DNA from: Prosthecobacter sp.
Lineage (GTDB): Bacteria; Verrucomicrobiota; Verrucomicrobiia; Verrucomicrobiales; Verrucomicrobiaceae
Direction of reading: 5' to 3'
DNA: 64,000 nucleotides
Assembly (NCBI RefSeq): GCF_014879935.1
Contig: NZ_JACSRD010000160.1
Span: 1-64,000 of the forward strand
Shown: positions 5,785-14,194 of the stretch, one piece after another
Layout of the letters: every line of letters begins with the position of its first letter
Numbering within the stretch: position 1 is the first letter of the stretch
Position numbers and translations under genes: made by a program
Notes under the pieces: generated by a model
What the model was told of the DNA's origin: nothing
Database searches by the model: none
The model's input: the letters and a program-made list of their open reading frames with translations, nothing else

Positions 5785-8745
5785 TCAGCGTTGGCGTTTT
5801 CCTTCGCGGGCTTTGGTGATCTGGTCGCGGGTGGTCTTGTCGAGATTGAAGCTGAGCGCGGCGGTGAAATCGGCTTCTGACTTCGCCTTATCACCCGTTT
5901 CGGCATAAGCACGGCCGCGTGTGGCATAAGCCTCGCCTGCGGCCCAGAACGGCCAGCGCGTGAGGTCTTCACTGGCGAATTGCTCGATGAGCAATGCGTG
6001 TTTTCGCTGCGCGAGGAGGTTTTGCATCATCGCGGTCTTCTGGATCGCCTCGACGGGGATGCGGGCGGTGAGCGCATCGGCCTGCGCGGTGTCCTTCAGC
6101 TTCCCGCGGGCGATGGCGGCGGCTTGAGCGAGGGCGAAGGATTTTTGCAGGTCAGTGACCTTGCCATCCGCGAGCGCGACGAAGGCGGCGATGGCTTCGG
6201 CGTTCTTTTTGTCGTCTGCGAGCTTCTGCGCGGCCTCGGACGCGATGAGGAAGTCGGTGAAGTCGCGATCAAAGTCGAAGTCGTTGTGCCGTCCCTCGAA
6301 GAAGTGTGCGAACTTCGCGGGCTCCTGGAATGTCGCTGTGCCAGTGGGCGAGATCGCGGACAGCTCGCTGCCATTCGCCCGCACGCGCTGGCGGCAGATG
6401 TTGATGTGCCACGGCAGGCTCGGGATGGGTTGGCGGCCGATGACCTGATGCAGCGGATCATTGTCCTCGCGCGAGGCCGGGATGCGCATCTCGACGATCC
6501 AATGATCATTGGCGACAGAGGTGGCCACCTCGGCCTGCGAAGTCCACGCGGCCCAGCCCTTCTCCTCCACGCCGCGATCGTAGTCGAGCAGCGCACCGGC
6601 GGGATTCACCACGAGCTGGTAGTAGCTGTGCGCATCGGTGCTGATCAGCACCTCGATGCAGTCGCCCTGCCAGATGGCGGTGTCATCGGGCTTCGTGGTG
6701 CCGATGGTCGGCTTGTCGCCAGAACGCTCGTCGCAGCGAATGGCGAGATACAAATCCTCGCCACGCCAGCCTGCCGTCACCGTGGTGCCAAAGGCCGGCA
6801 GACGCCCCGTCTGCGTCTCGCGGAAGCGGAGCGAGCCCGTGCGCGCATTCTCCTGCCAGAAGGCGTCATCGAGTTTGCCATCCACTTTCACGACCGCGGG
6901 CTTCTTGCTGAAGCGCAACTGCGGAACCGGGCCGCGTTTCTGCGCGAGCTGCTCGGTCTTGCGGCGCAAGGCATTCAGAAAGTCGTCAATGAGTGCGATG
7001 CGCCGCCCATGCAGCGATGCCGGCTCGACTGTGGCCTTCGCCTTGTCGAACAACGCGAGTGCCTCATCGGCCTTCGCTTTGTCTTTGCTCATGTCCTGCC
7101 AGTTCGGCTCGCAGTAGTCAAAGAAGGCCTGCATCTCCTTCGCTGCGGGGCCGTAGAAGAGGCGGCAGTATTCCTCCAGCATCGTTCCGGCATCGAGCTG
7201 GCCGCCCCAATACGAGCGTGCGGTGAAATAGACTTGGTGATGATTGAAACCGAGCGCCTTGGTCTGGAAGCGTTCGCCAAAGGACAGCCACACATCCTCG
7301 CCGATGGAATGGCCCTTCGTTTCATTGATGCTTCCCACGATCGTGCGAGCCATGAAGGTGGGCAGATAGTAGCCCTCGTTCGTGAAGGGATAGTTCTCAA
7401 ACATGGCGATGGGACGATTCGTCTTCGCCTGCCACGCCTCGCGAAATGCCCGCAACTCCGCCTGCGCGGCGACGCCTGATTTCGGTCTGCGTCCGCCCAC
7501 GAGTGACACCAGCACGTTCGGCTCCAGCTTGTCGATGTTGGTCGGCGGATCGTAGTTCGCCCCGTAGGCGCTGCAGGTCACAAACTTGTCCGGATGCGTC
7601 TTGCCCACCTCCTTTGCCACACGGTTGACGAAATCCCACACATGATTCGACAGCGACCCACGCGAACCGCGTTCCGGCTGGTCCTTGCCTTGGCAAAGCG
7701 GGCACTGGCAGATGGACGTGAAACCATCCGGTGGCATCACTGACGCCACATTGTAGTGATAGTGGTCAAAGACGCGGCGCACATAATCTACCGTGGTCTG
7801 GAAAAGCGCCTCGTTGGAGAGGCAGAGCTTGTTCTTCGTGCTGCCGGGCTCGTAATCCCGCTTTCCGCCATAGAGCGCGAAGAACTCCGGGTGCTGCGCA
7901 TACAACTCGTCACGCATGCACATGTAGGACAGGCCGTGAACCATCAGTGCTTCATACGGATCGCGCACGCCGAGCCGCATCATCCAGCGCGTCGTTTCCG
8001 TTGAATCGACGCCGCCGCGCGCTGAGAAACGCCGCATTTCAAAATCAGGTCGCACTGTCTCGTCGATCTTCGGCAGCGAGATCGACTTCATCTGCGGCAC
8101 CACCTCCCCCAATTTGCCCGGCAGATACCAGCGCACCCCCAGCCGCATCAGAAAGCCGCACACCGCGTTCAGTGAGCCGCGCTCATCGTAATCCCAATGC
8201 TCCGCCGTCTGTCCTTTCAACGCCGCCTTCGTCGCATCCGGCGCACCGATGTCCGCCGGGAGCGTGAACACATGATTCGCCAGCCGCGCCTGCGGATGCC
8301 CGAGCGTGTTGCCCGTGACCTTGTCCCACGCCGCACGGAACTTCTCCGAAGTGATCTCCTTCCGCGACTTCGCCCACGGCTCGATCGGCGTGAACTCCGA
8401 GTCCTCGCCGATGAATGCCATCCAGTCCGGCCCGGACGCCAGACGATACGCGCCAAAGTTCAATCCGTCCGCCGTGACGCCGAGCTTCTCCGTGTGCGCA
8501 CTGCGCCCCACAAACAGCTTCACCGCCTTCCCGCTCGGCTCCGTTACAATCGGCAGCCGTGCTCCGCTTATCTTCTGCACAAATGTCTGCAAATCATCCG
8601 CCGCGAGCCGCACCGAACGCAATGGCTTCTCCGCGATGACGATCTCGGCCCGTGACTGGCCGTTTTCGACGATGAGCGGGTCACCTGCTCGTGCAGGAAC
8701 GATGACTCCCAATAGAACGGCGATGAATGTGAGAGTGCGATTCAT
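5785..8745 (-). CDS. Secreted DUF4838 protein with C-terminal CBM9-like domain and repeats, 986 aa
   Basis: A signal peptide (MNRTLTFIAVLLGVIVPARA) precedes a GH67-like N-terminal domain and a DUF4838 core (AQHPEFFALYGGKRDYEPGS; a CQCPLCQG cysteine cluster; FENYPFTNEGYYLPTF). From about residue 610 a carbohydrate-binding family 9-like domain begins (VDGKLDDAFWQE; WQGDCIEVLISTDAHSYYQL; WIVEMRIPASRED). The last 170 residues are Ala-rich helices with one TPR-like unit (AGEAYATRGRAYAETGDKAK). The CBM9-like module strengthens a glycan-related role. It lies 19 bp after the ceramidase-like gene and 17 bp before the smaller DUF4838 gene, so co-expression is likely. Catalytic residues cannot be assigned. 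Confidence 0.85.
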   Translation of the reverse strand: MNRTLTFIAVLLGVIVPARAGDPLIVENGQSRAEIVIAEKPLRSVRLAADDLQTFVQKISGARLPIVTEPSGKAVKLFVGRSAHTEKLGVTADGLNFGAYRLASGPDWMAFIGEDSEFTPIEPWAKSRKEITSEKFRAAWDKVTGNTLGHPQARLANHVFTLPADIGAPDATKAALKGQTAEHWDYDERGSLNAVCGFLMRLGVRWYLPGKLGEVVPQMKSISLPKIDETVRPDFEMRRFSARGGVDSTETTRWMMRLGVRDPYEALMVHGLSYMCMRDELYAQHPEFFALYGGKRDYEPGSTKNKLCLSNEALFQTTVDYVRRVFDHYHYNVASVMPPDGFTSICQCPLCQGKDQPERGSRGSLSNHVWDFVNRVAKEVGKTHPDKFVTCSAYGANYDPPTNIDKLEPNVLVSLVGGRRPKSGVAAQAELRAFREAWQAKTNRPIAMFENYPFTNEGYYLPTFMARTIVGSINETKGHSIGEDVWLSFGERFQTKALGFNHHQVYFTARSYWGGQLDAGTMLEEYCRLFYGPAAKEMQAFFDYCEPNWQDMSKDKAKADEALALFDKAKATVEPASLHGRRIALIDDFLNALRRKTEQLAQKRGPVPQLRFSKKPAVVKVDGKLDDAFWQENARTGSLRFRETQTGRLPAFGTTVTAGWRGEDLYLAIRCDERSGDKPTIGTTKPDDTAIWQGDCIEVLISTDAHSYYQLVVNPAGALLDYDRGVEEKGWAAWTSQAEVATSVANDHWIVEMRIPASREDNDPLHQVIGRQPIPSLPWHINICRQRVRANGSELSAISPTGTATFQEPAKFAHFFEGRHNDFDFDRDFTDFLIASEAAQKLADDKKNAEAIAAFVALADGKVTDLQKSFALAQAAAIARGKLKDTAQADALTARIPVEAIQKTAMMQNLLAQRKHALLIEQFASEDLTRWPFWAAGEAYATRGRAYAETGDKAKSEADFTAALSFNLDKTTRDQITKAREGKRQR

Positions 8746-8764
8746 GATGGGTTGGGCTTTAGGA

Positions 8765-10231
8765 TCAGGGCTTTTTTCCCGCCAATTCGCCGAGCATCTC
8801 GACCAGGGCGTTCACCATCTTCACCGAGGCGTCGAGCTGCACCTTGTTGACGCCGATCCAGGTTTCGTAGCCGCCGAGCTTGTGCTGCTCGGGTGTGGGC
8901 AGGTAGCCGTGGGAACCGTTGGCGATGGAAATGTTCATCAGCGGCTGAATCGGGCTGCGTTGCTTCAATTCCAGTCCGATTTCCGCGAAGACCTCGAACG
9001 GCATCGCTGCGACGGCCATGTCTCCGATGCGGTGTGTCTGCACGATGACATCGACGTTCGGCGGCATGTCCGGTGAGGCATAGGCGAGCACGGTGCTGTA
9101 GGTGCTATACCGGCTGGTGCTCATCGGTTTGATGCGTCTCGCCTTCACGGACTCCGCCCACGCGACTTCGTCCTTTGTCGGATAGCGCCGCTCGAAGGTG
9201 AGCGTGCGCTGCACGGACGAAAGCTTCACATGATCGTGCCATTTCAGTGTTTTGTGAGCCTCCATCACTTTGCTGGCACACAAATCGGCCACCTCGCGGG
9301 CTTTTTCGAAGGGTTGATACTTCTTCTTCGGCTGTGGGCCTCGTTTGACCAGTTCGTCATCGGAATAGCGCTCCAGATTGTTCACGTCGCCGCTGGTGCC
9401 ATTGGCCATGATGCCCACGAACGGCGGATCTTGATGCCGGTCCGCACCGAGCAGCTCGCCCACGCGGTCGGCGAAAATCGCGAAGTAGTCCGCCGAGATC
9501 GTGTTCTCCGTCACGCCACCGACATAGTGCAGACCATAAGAGGCCATCAACGAGATCGGCTTGCCAGAAGTCGATCGCACGGAGATAAACGTGATCTGCG
9601 GATCCACAGGGCCAGCGGGGCGAAGCAGACCTTTGTAACCGGGGTTCGTGTCCACCTTTTCGACGTTGTCATGCGCACCGTAGATCGGACCGCGCTCGGG
9701 CATCACGAACCATCGACGATTGAAGACCTGCGTCGGCTCCTCCGCGACGCCCCAGCCGATCTGCGCCGGCTCGAGCTGATTGTGAGCCCGCAAAACGCCA
9801 TCGGCGATGCGCCGGGTGAGAAACGCGCTGTAATCGTAATACGGCTCGCCCTCGCGCTCCTCCAACCTCGCGCCGCCCGTAGTGTGCGAGTGAGTCGCCG
9901 AGATCACCACGCACTGCGGCGGGATGCCGGTAGTCTTCTCGATGATCACTTTGGCAGCAGCAGCCACTTCGGCCGAAATGTGCCGCAAATCGCACACCAC
10001 GAGCGCCAGCTTTGCCTGTCCGTCGTCCAGCACGAGGCAGCGGGCGTGCAGATCGTCATGCACATGCGTCGCTGGCGGCCGGCTGGTGCGACCCACAGGC
10101 TCGGCAGCAATGGTTGGCGTGATGTTGCTCGTGGCCGCTCCCGCACGGAAAACTGGTGCTGCGGCGACAATGTCGAGTGGGATGAGTGCCAGACAAAGGC
10201 TGGTGAGAAGGAGCAGAGGTTGGGTGCGCAT
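8765..10231 (-). CDS. Secreted neutral/alkaline ceramidase-like protein
   Basis: A 488-residue protein with a signal peptide ending in IVAAAP. It has the N-terminal domain of neutral/alkaline non-lysosomal ceramidases: FRAGAATSNITP, LVVCDLRHIS, and the zinc-ligand-type motif SATHSHTTGG, plus a later ANGTSGDVNNLERY. True ceramidases are usually above 600 residues with a C-terminal Ig-like domain, absent here. This short form is widespread in Verrucomicrobiota and Planctomycetota and its substrate is not known. It starts the three-gene run with the two DUF4838 genes. A truncated copy of its first quarter is present at 17519-17763. Confidence 0.8.
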   Translation of the reverse strand: MRTQPLLLLTSLCLALIPLDIVAAAPVFRAGAATSNITPTIAAEPVGRTSRPPATHVHDDLHARCLVLDDGQAKLALVVCDLRHISAEVAAAAKVIIEKTTGIPPQCVVISATHSHTTGGARLEEREGEPYYDYSAFLTRRIADGVLRAHNQLEPAQIGWGVAEEPTQVFNRRWFVMPERGPIYGAHDNVEKVDTNPGYKGLLRPAGPVDPQITFISVRSTSGKPISLMASYGLHYVGGVTENTISADYFAIFADRVGELLGADRHQDPPFVGIMANGTSGDVNNLERYSDDELVKRGPQPKKKYQPFEKAREVADLCASKVMEAHKTLKWHDHVKLSSVQRTLTFERRYPTKDEVAWAESVKARRIKPMSTSRYSTYSTVLAYASPDMPPNVDVIVQTHRIGDMAVAAMPFEVFAEIGLELKQRSPIQPLMNISIANGSHGYLPTPEQHKLGGYETWIGVNKVQLDASVKMVNALVEMLGELAGKKP

Positions 10232-10476
10232 GATGCGGTTCTAACGACAGTCGAATCAGCAACTTGCGGCTCAGCATGGTGGGTTTCGTGGCTGCGACTG
10301 GACGCCATGACGTCCTATACCGTGAATGAGGGCCGGATGACTTTCAGGCGGAGATGGCGCCGACCGCCGAGCGTGGCGGAGACGTTGTCGCGGACGGAAC
10401 CAGCCGCTGACGATCATATTGTCGTCCGCATCCGTCGTGCTGCCATCGTCAGCAGGCACGGGCCACGATTCAGGCA

Positions 10477-10905
10477 TTAATCGCGATCTGTCGCTCGCAC
10501 CGGCGGACAAGCCCACAAGAGCGTGAGGCCGATGATCAAGCAGCTCAGGCTGTCCATGAGCGTCCACCACAGAGGAAGCGGGCACTGCAAATCAATCGAG
10601 AGATACACCGGTCCGGCGATGACCATGATCCACCCGCAAACGCGCACGAGCGGCTGGTAGCGCGTTGGGTCCTGCGAGATGGCCCAAAATACGATGGCGA
10701 GTGCCACATAGGCAAAACCGGCGTTCCCGGAGAGATAGGTGACCAGCGGTGTGATGGGCTGCTTCCCATAACCCATGAGCCAGGCGAATTTTTGAAACGC
10801 GATCTCCGGAAGCAAGGCCCCGGGCAGCCCGGTGAGCAGGATGGCGATCATGAGGCGCAGCATCCAGCGCTGCAATCGAGGACGATTGGGGCGTGCGGTG
10901 GTCAT
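10477..10905 (-). CDS. Small four-helix membrane protein, unknown function
   Basis: About 142 residues. I chose ATG at 10905, which has GGAAGG about 11 bases upstream and places the start just after the sialidase stop. A basic N-terminus (MTTARPNRPRLQRWMLRL) precedes about four hydrophobic helices, including MIAILLTGLPGALLP, FAYVALAIVFWAIS, VCGWIMVIAGPVYLS and CLIIGLTLLWACPP. No family was recognised. The 17-bp gap behind the sialidase gene suggests co-transcription. Downstream, 10232-10476 holds no gene I can support. Confidence 0.65.
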   Translation of the reverse strand: MTTARPNRPRLQRWMLRLMIAILLTGLPGALLPEIAFQKFAWLMGYGKQPITPLVTYLSGNAGFAYVALAIVFWAISQDPTRYQPLVRVCGWIMVIAGPVYLSIDLQCPLPLWWTLMDSLSCLIIGLTLLWACPPVRATDRD

Positions 10906-10922
10906 GGGGGCTGCGCCTTCCA

Positions 10923-11987
10923 TCATTTGGGCAAGGTGATCCGGGCCGTGTGAATGTCGCTGTAGCTTTCGCCGGGTGAGTCCTTCTTTTGTGCCCAGAT
11001 CGCGATGAGGGTGCCATTGGCAAGCTCCGTGAGCGTGGGATAGCAGATGGACCAGCCGCCCACTTTCGCGGGGCGGTCGGCGAGGAGCGTGGGATCGCTC
11101 CACATGGTGCCATCGTCACGCGAGGTGCGGATGATCAACGGGAAGCGCAAAGGATCGGGGCCGGGATTGTAAGTGAGCACGAGCGTGCCTGACCGGGTGC
11201 GCAGCAAGTGCGAGGCGCTTGAGGTGGAGCTGAGGCCGGTCTTGGCTGTCTCGCTCCAGGTTTCGCCTTTGTCGTGGCTGATGGAGCGCCAGAGCTGGCC
11301 GTCCTTGGTGCGCAGCAGCATGTGGATCCCGCCGGACTTCGATTCCGCGAGTGTCGGCTCACCGCCCTGGCCTGCGGGATTCGCCACCGCGCCGAAGCGC
11401 CGCCAGGTGCCGCCGCCGTCGAGGGATTTCAGAACGCCGCCGCCCTTCGTGCCGCGTCGATGCAGAGGAACGAGCAGTTCGCCGCTGGAAAGCCGGATGC
11501 CATTCGAGCGCGTTGTGTGATTCGGTTGATTGATCTTCACGGGTTCGGACCAAGTCCGCGCGGAGTCGCCGCTACGCCGTAAAAAGATGTCGATCCCGGG
11601 ATCGAAGGACGAAAAGAACAGAAAAGTGTCTTTCCTGGCCACGAACAGGGCAGGGTCAAAGTCCGCCTTGCCGTCGAAGTCCTGCAAAATGGTGGCCGCG
11701 CCCCAGGTGCGGCCTTGATCCGAGGAGAACGCCTGCATGATGCGCTGCGAGCCCGCTCCCTCGAACGGAGACGAAAACCACGCGGCCATCACGCGTCCAT
11801 CCGGCAATGCGGCGATGCTCGGGCCGAAATTGTAGCCTGCGGTGTTCGCCGGATCCTTGGGATCGGTGTTCGTGTGCTGGAAGACGATGGTCCGGTCAGA
11901 GATGATGAGCGGCTCCTCGCCCCGAAGCACTGACATGGGGCAAAGTAGAAGAGAGGCGAGGAGTGTGCGTTTCGCAGTGCTGATCAT
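10923..11987 (-). CDS. Secreted sialidase-family (BNR/Asp-box) protein
   Basis: About 354 residues from ATG 11987, chosen because it begins a clean signal peptide (MISTAKRTLLASLLLCPMSV then LRGEE). Five Asp-box repeats (S-x-D-x-G-x-T-W) of a six-bladed beta-propeller are visible: SSDQGRTWG, SGDSARTWS, SLDGGGTWR, SHDKGETWS and SRDDGTMWS. An arginine-rich N-terminal motif and GYNFGPSIAALPDGRVM fit the BNR_2/exo-alpha-sialidase-like family. Many such verrucomicrobial proteins may not act on sialic acid, so family is firmer than substrate. Its neighbours (PL14-like lyase, DUF4838 proteins, ceramidase-like) suggest host- or algal-glycan breakdown. Confidence 0.8.
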   Translation of the reverse strand: MISTAKRTLLASLLLCPMSVLRGEEPLIISDRTIVFQHTNTDPKDPANTAGYNFGPSIAALPDGRVMAAWFSSPFEGAGSQRIMQAFSSDQGRTWGAATILQDFDGKADFDPALFVARKDTFLFFSSFDPGIDIFLRRSGDSARTWSEPVKINQPNHTTRSNGIRLSSGELLVPLHRRGTKGGGVLKSLDGGGTWRRFGAVANPAGQGGEPTLAESKSGGIHMLLRTKDGQLWRSISHDKGETWSETAKTGLSSTSSASHLLRTRSGTLVLTYNPGPDPLRFPLIIRTSRDDGTMWSDPTLLADRPAKVGGWSICYPTLTELANGTLIAIWAQKKDSPGESYSDIHTARITLPK

Positions 11988-12044
11988 GACGTGAAGGGAG
12001 GCGCAGATGGGCGCTTTTTGCCGTGAACGCAAAGGATGCAACAT

Positions 12045-12152
12045 CTATCTCCACCTGAGCGTGTCGGGCGGGACATCGGCGGCATGGGAAAGAGAGGCGG
12101 CAGAATGCAGAAGCATCGCTGCTGTGAAGAGAGAGCGGGTGGCTGAGCTCAC
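12045..12152 (-). pseudogene. Signal-peptide-bearing 35-codon ORF, probable truncated secreted gene
   Basis: From GTG 12152 the frame reads a near-ideal signal peptide (RSLFTAAMLLHSAASLSHAA), then ten residues (DVPPDTLRWR) and a TAG stop. Nothing recognisable follows before the sialidase ATG 58 bases downstream. It is either the start of a gene whose body was deleted, or a small secreted peptide. No ribosome site was obvious. Confidence 0.3.
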
Positions 12153-12165
12153 GAGAGGTCGTGGT

Positions 12166-12558
12166 TCATGATGGCTTTTGGTCCTCGAATGGCTCATCCC
12201 GCCGTGGTTCTGTTCCCAGCCAGAGGACGTTGCCGTCGAGGTCTTCAAACTTCGTCTCGTAGGCCCAGGAGCAGTTCCGCGGCTTCTGGCTGACCTTCAC
12301 TCCATTCGATCTCCACGTCTCGAAGAGCGATTCGTCTTCACAGCCGATCCACACCCACACGGGTTCGGCCATTGTATCGCGCTGCGAGAGCATGATGGCG
12401 CAACCATCCCTTGAAACGGAACAGATGCGGGAGCCTTCTTCCCCTCCCCAATCGAGCTTGAAGCCGAGAGACTGCGTGTAGAAGGCCACGCTGCGTGTGA
12501 GATCACGGACGGGCAGGATGGGGATGGTGCATTCGATCTGGCGCGAGGAGGTGCTCAT
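12166..12558 (-). CDS. VOC (glyoxalase/bleomycin-resistance) family protein
   Basis: A 130-residue protein with one full VOC module: ECTIPILPVRDLTRSVAFYT at the start, LGFKLDWGGEEGS, AIMLSQRD in the middle, and KFEDLDGNVLWLG at the end, where the final acidic and Asn positions resemble metal ligands of this fold. It has no signal peptide, so it is cytoplasmic. Substrate unknown; single-module VOC proteins commonly dimerise and act as isomerases, dioxygenases or binding proteins. It lies 21 bp downstream of the PL14-like lyase gene in a minus-strand run. Confidence 0.8.
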   Translation of the reverse strand: MSTSSRQIECTIPILPVRDLTRSVAFYTQSLGFKLDWGGEEGSRICSVSRDGCAIMLSQRDTMAEPVWVWIGCEDESLFETWRSNGVKVSQKPRNCSWAYETKFEDLDGNVLWLGTEPRRDEPFEDQKPS

Positions 12559-12579
12559 AAGGGAGGATGTAAAGGGCGT

Positions 12580-13449
12580 TCAGTTTGCGGGTGAGATGAC
12601 CACGTCGTCGATCCACAAGCGGTAGTCAGCGGAGGCAGGCTGGGCGCCGCCGTGGTAGAAGTGAAACCAGGCGTTGCGAATCTTGAGCGTGTCCACATCG
12701 CGGAAGCGGATGTCGCGCTTCTCGAAGACCTGACGACCATTCAGCCAGCCGCGCAGGACGCCGTTGGCACGGCCTTTGCCCCCGGGCTTGGTGGCAGGCG
12801 TGTTGAGTTTGATGTGAAGGCGGATGTCGTGCCATTTGCCGCGTTCGAGCGCTTTGGAGAAATACCAGGTGTCGCCAAAGTCACTCTTCATGTCGGCGTG
12901 ATAGACATAGAAGCCGATGGGAATGTCGCCTTTGGCGTCCGGTTTCCAATAAGCGCCGCGCGCGGACCACGAGTCGCTGCCATTGACACGGCTGCCCGCC
13001 GCACCGGCATCGCTGCTGTAGATGCCGCCGAAGCCTGGCAGTTTCCCGCCCTGAACGGCCTCAGTGTTGAAGTCGGGAGCGAAGCACAGCTTGTAGGACA
13101 GGATTGCCTCGTCCGGCTCAGAACCGGTCTGCGCGACGAAGTCGAACCCGAAGTCCGCGCCATAGTGCGTGCCTTGCTTCAGCGTGATGGCGAGCGCATT
13201 GCCAGTGGAAGGTTTGCCCGCTCCGCTCAGCGGCGGCGGTGTGTCTGGCCCGTGGTGCGGTTTGACCGGACCCGTGGTGCGATGCGGCACGATGGCGAGG
13301 TTTCGAGGCAGGTTGGGATTGCCCATGTTCCAACGCGTTTGCCAGTCCGGCTGCTCGAAGTCACAGGTGAACCATGCGTCGTCGGGTTCGCGGCCTTGAA
13401 GCGGCGCTGCGGACAGGAGAAGTGCGCTGAGGAGGAGGGAGGTTTTCAT
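12580..13449 (-). CDS. Secreted polysaccharide lyase (PL14-like)
   Basis: About 289 residues from ATG 13449, which begins a signal peptide (MKTSLLLSALLLSAAPLQG). The body is a beta-jelly-roll with features of the PL14-like lyase family: GGKLPGFGGIY, SWSARGAYWK, YVYHADM, RGKWHDIRLHIKLNT and GVLRGWLNGRQVF, ending in a YRLWIDDVVIS strand. Members act on alginate or related uronic acid polymers, outside the cell. Longer starts upstream lack a signal peptide and overlap the preceding gene. It sits 22 bp after a small secreted protein and 21 bp before the VOC gene. Confidence 0.7.
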   Translation of the reverse strand: MKTSLLLSALLLSAAPLQGREPDDAWFTCDFEQPDWQTRWNMGNPNLPRNLAIVPHRTTGPVKPHHGPDTPPPLSGAGKPSTGNALAITLKQGTHYGADFGFDFVAQTGSEPDEAILSYKLCFAPDFNTEAVQGGKLPGFGGIYSSDAGAAGSRVNGSDSWSARGAYWKPDAKGDIPIGFYVYHADMKSDFGDTWYFSKALERGKWHDIRLHIKLNTPATKPGGKGRANGVLRGWLNGRQVFEKRDIRFRDVDTLKIRNAWFHFYHGGAQPASADYRLWIDDVVISPAN

Positions 13450-13471
13450 GGCAGAACGTGGTGTCCGGTTG

Positions 13472-14164
13472 TTACAAGCCTTTGACGGGCCGGTGGTCTG
13501 GCGTGTTTTCCCGCCAGGAGGTGATGGCCTGACTGATGAGGTCCATTTGTGCGGGGGTGCCTTTGGCGATGAGGCTGTTGGATGAGCCGTGGAAGCTGAG
13601 TTCCGGCATGGTCGCATCGAGTCTGGCCATTGCCATGCTGGTGCGGATCTGGCTGATCAAAGCTTCCGTTCTGGCGGCGCGTTCTTCCTGGTGCTGTTCG
13701 CTGCCTGAATCGGAAATGCCGAAGATGCGGCCCAGTGCGTAGATGCGCACGATGCTGCTGCCCGGCGAGGCGGCTTCGCCCTCCTGGACGGGCATGCTTT
13801 CTCTCAGAACACGAATGACGTCGGCGATGATCGCGTGTTGTGCCTCCGTCGCGCGGGCGACGAGCACGCCGGTGTCGCCATGCATCAACAAACTGTCCTC
13901 GTGCGCCGCAGGAGTATGATTGGACTTCAGCGCCAGGGAAATCAGATCCAGCGCGGTTCGTTGGAGCCTTCTCCCCTCATCTGCTTTGTGGCCGTGTGAG
14001 AAGAATCCGAGTGCGTAGGCACGCACCTGTGCCGGCTCTTCAACGGCTGGCGACTTCAACAGCAGTGCCGGGTGTGGCGGCTCACCTTTTCGGGGAAGAA
14101 CCTCGGCGCGAAGAACGCCCATCAAGCTGAGAAGAAGCAAGGCTGGCAGCATGTGTGACTTCAT
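13472..14164 (-). CDS. Secreted protein with two secretin-like short repeats
   Basis: A 230-residue protein with signal peptide MKSHMLPALLLLSLMGVLRA. Two repeat units are visible: LLMHGDTGVLVARATEAQHA followed by IIADVIRVLRE, and ELSFHGSSNSLIAKGTPAQM followed by DLISQAITSWRE. This beta-strand / (K/R)-(A/G)-T / amphipathic helix pattern is that of the small N-domains of secretins. The same pattern occurs twice in the C-terminal region of the kinase encoded 30 bp upstream, so the two proteins may interact in the periplasm. No enzymatic motif was seen. Confidence 0.65.
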   Translation of the reverse strand: MKSHMLPALLLLSLMGVLRAEVLPRKGEPPHPALLLKSPAVEEPAQVRAYALGFFSHGHKADEGRRLQRTALDLISLALKSNHTPAAHEDSLLMHGDTGVLVARATEAQHAIIADVIRVLRESMPVQEGEAASPGSSIVRIYALGRIFGISDSGSEQHQEERAARTEALISQIRTSMAMARLDATMPELSFHGSSNSLIAKGTPAQMDLISQAITSWRENTPDHRPVKGL

Positions 14165-14194
14165 GACGTGGAACGGATGGTGGATTGGGAAGCT

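Noticed and set aside
5980-7479. 499-codon plus-strand frame
   Set aside because: Antisense shadow of the DUF4838/CBM9 gene in GC-rich DNA; Arg/Leu-biased composition and no motif.
10232-10476. Possible remnant gene (peptide VSATLGGRRHLRLKVIRPS on the minus strand)
   Set aside because: No start, no family match and frames interrupted; cannot be supported.
9230-10480. 416-codon plus-strand frame
   Set aside because: Antisense to the ceramidase-like gene; no recognisable domain.
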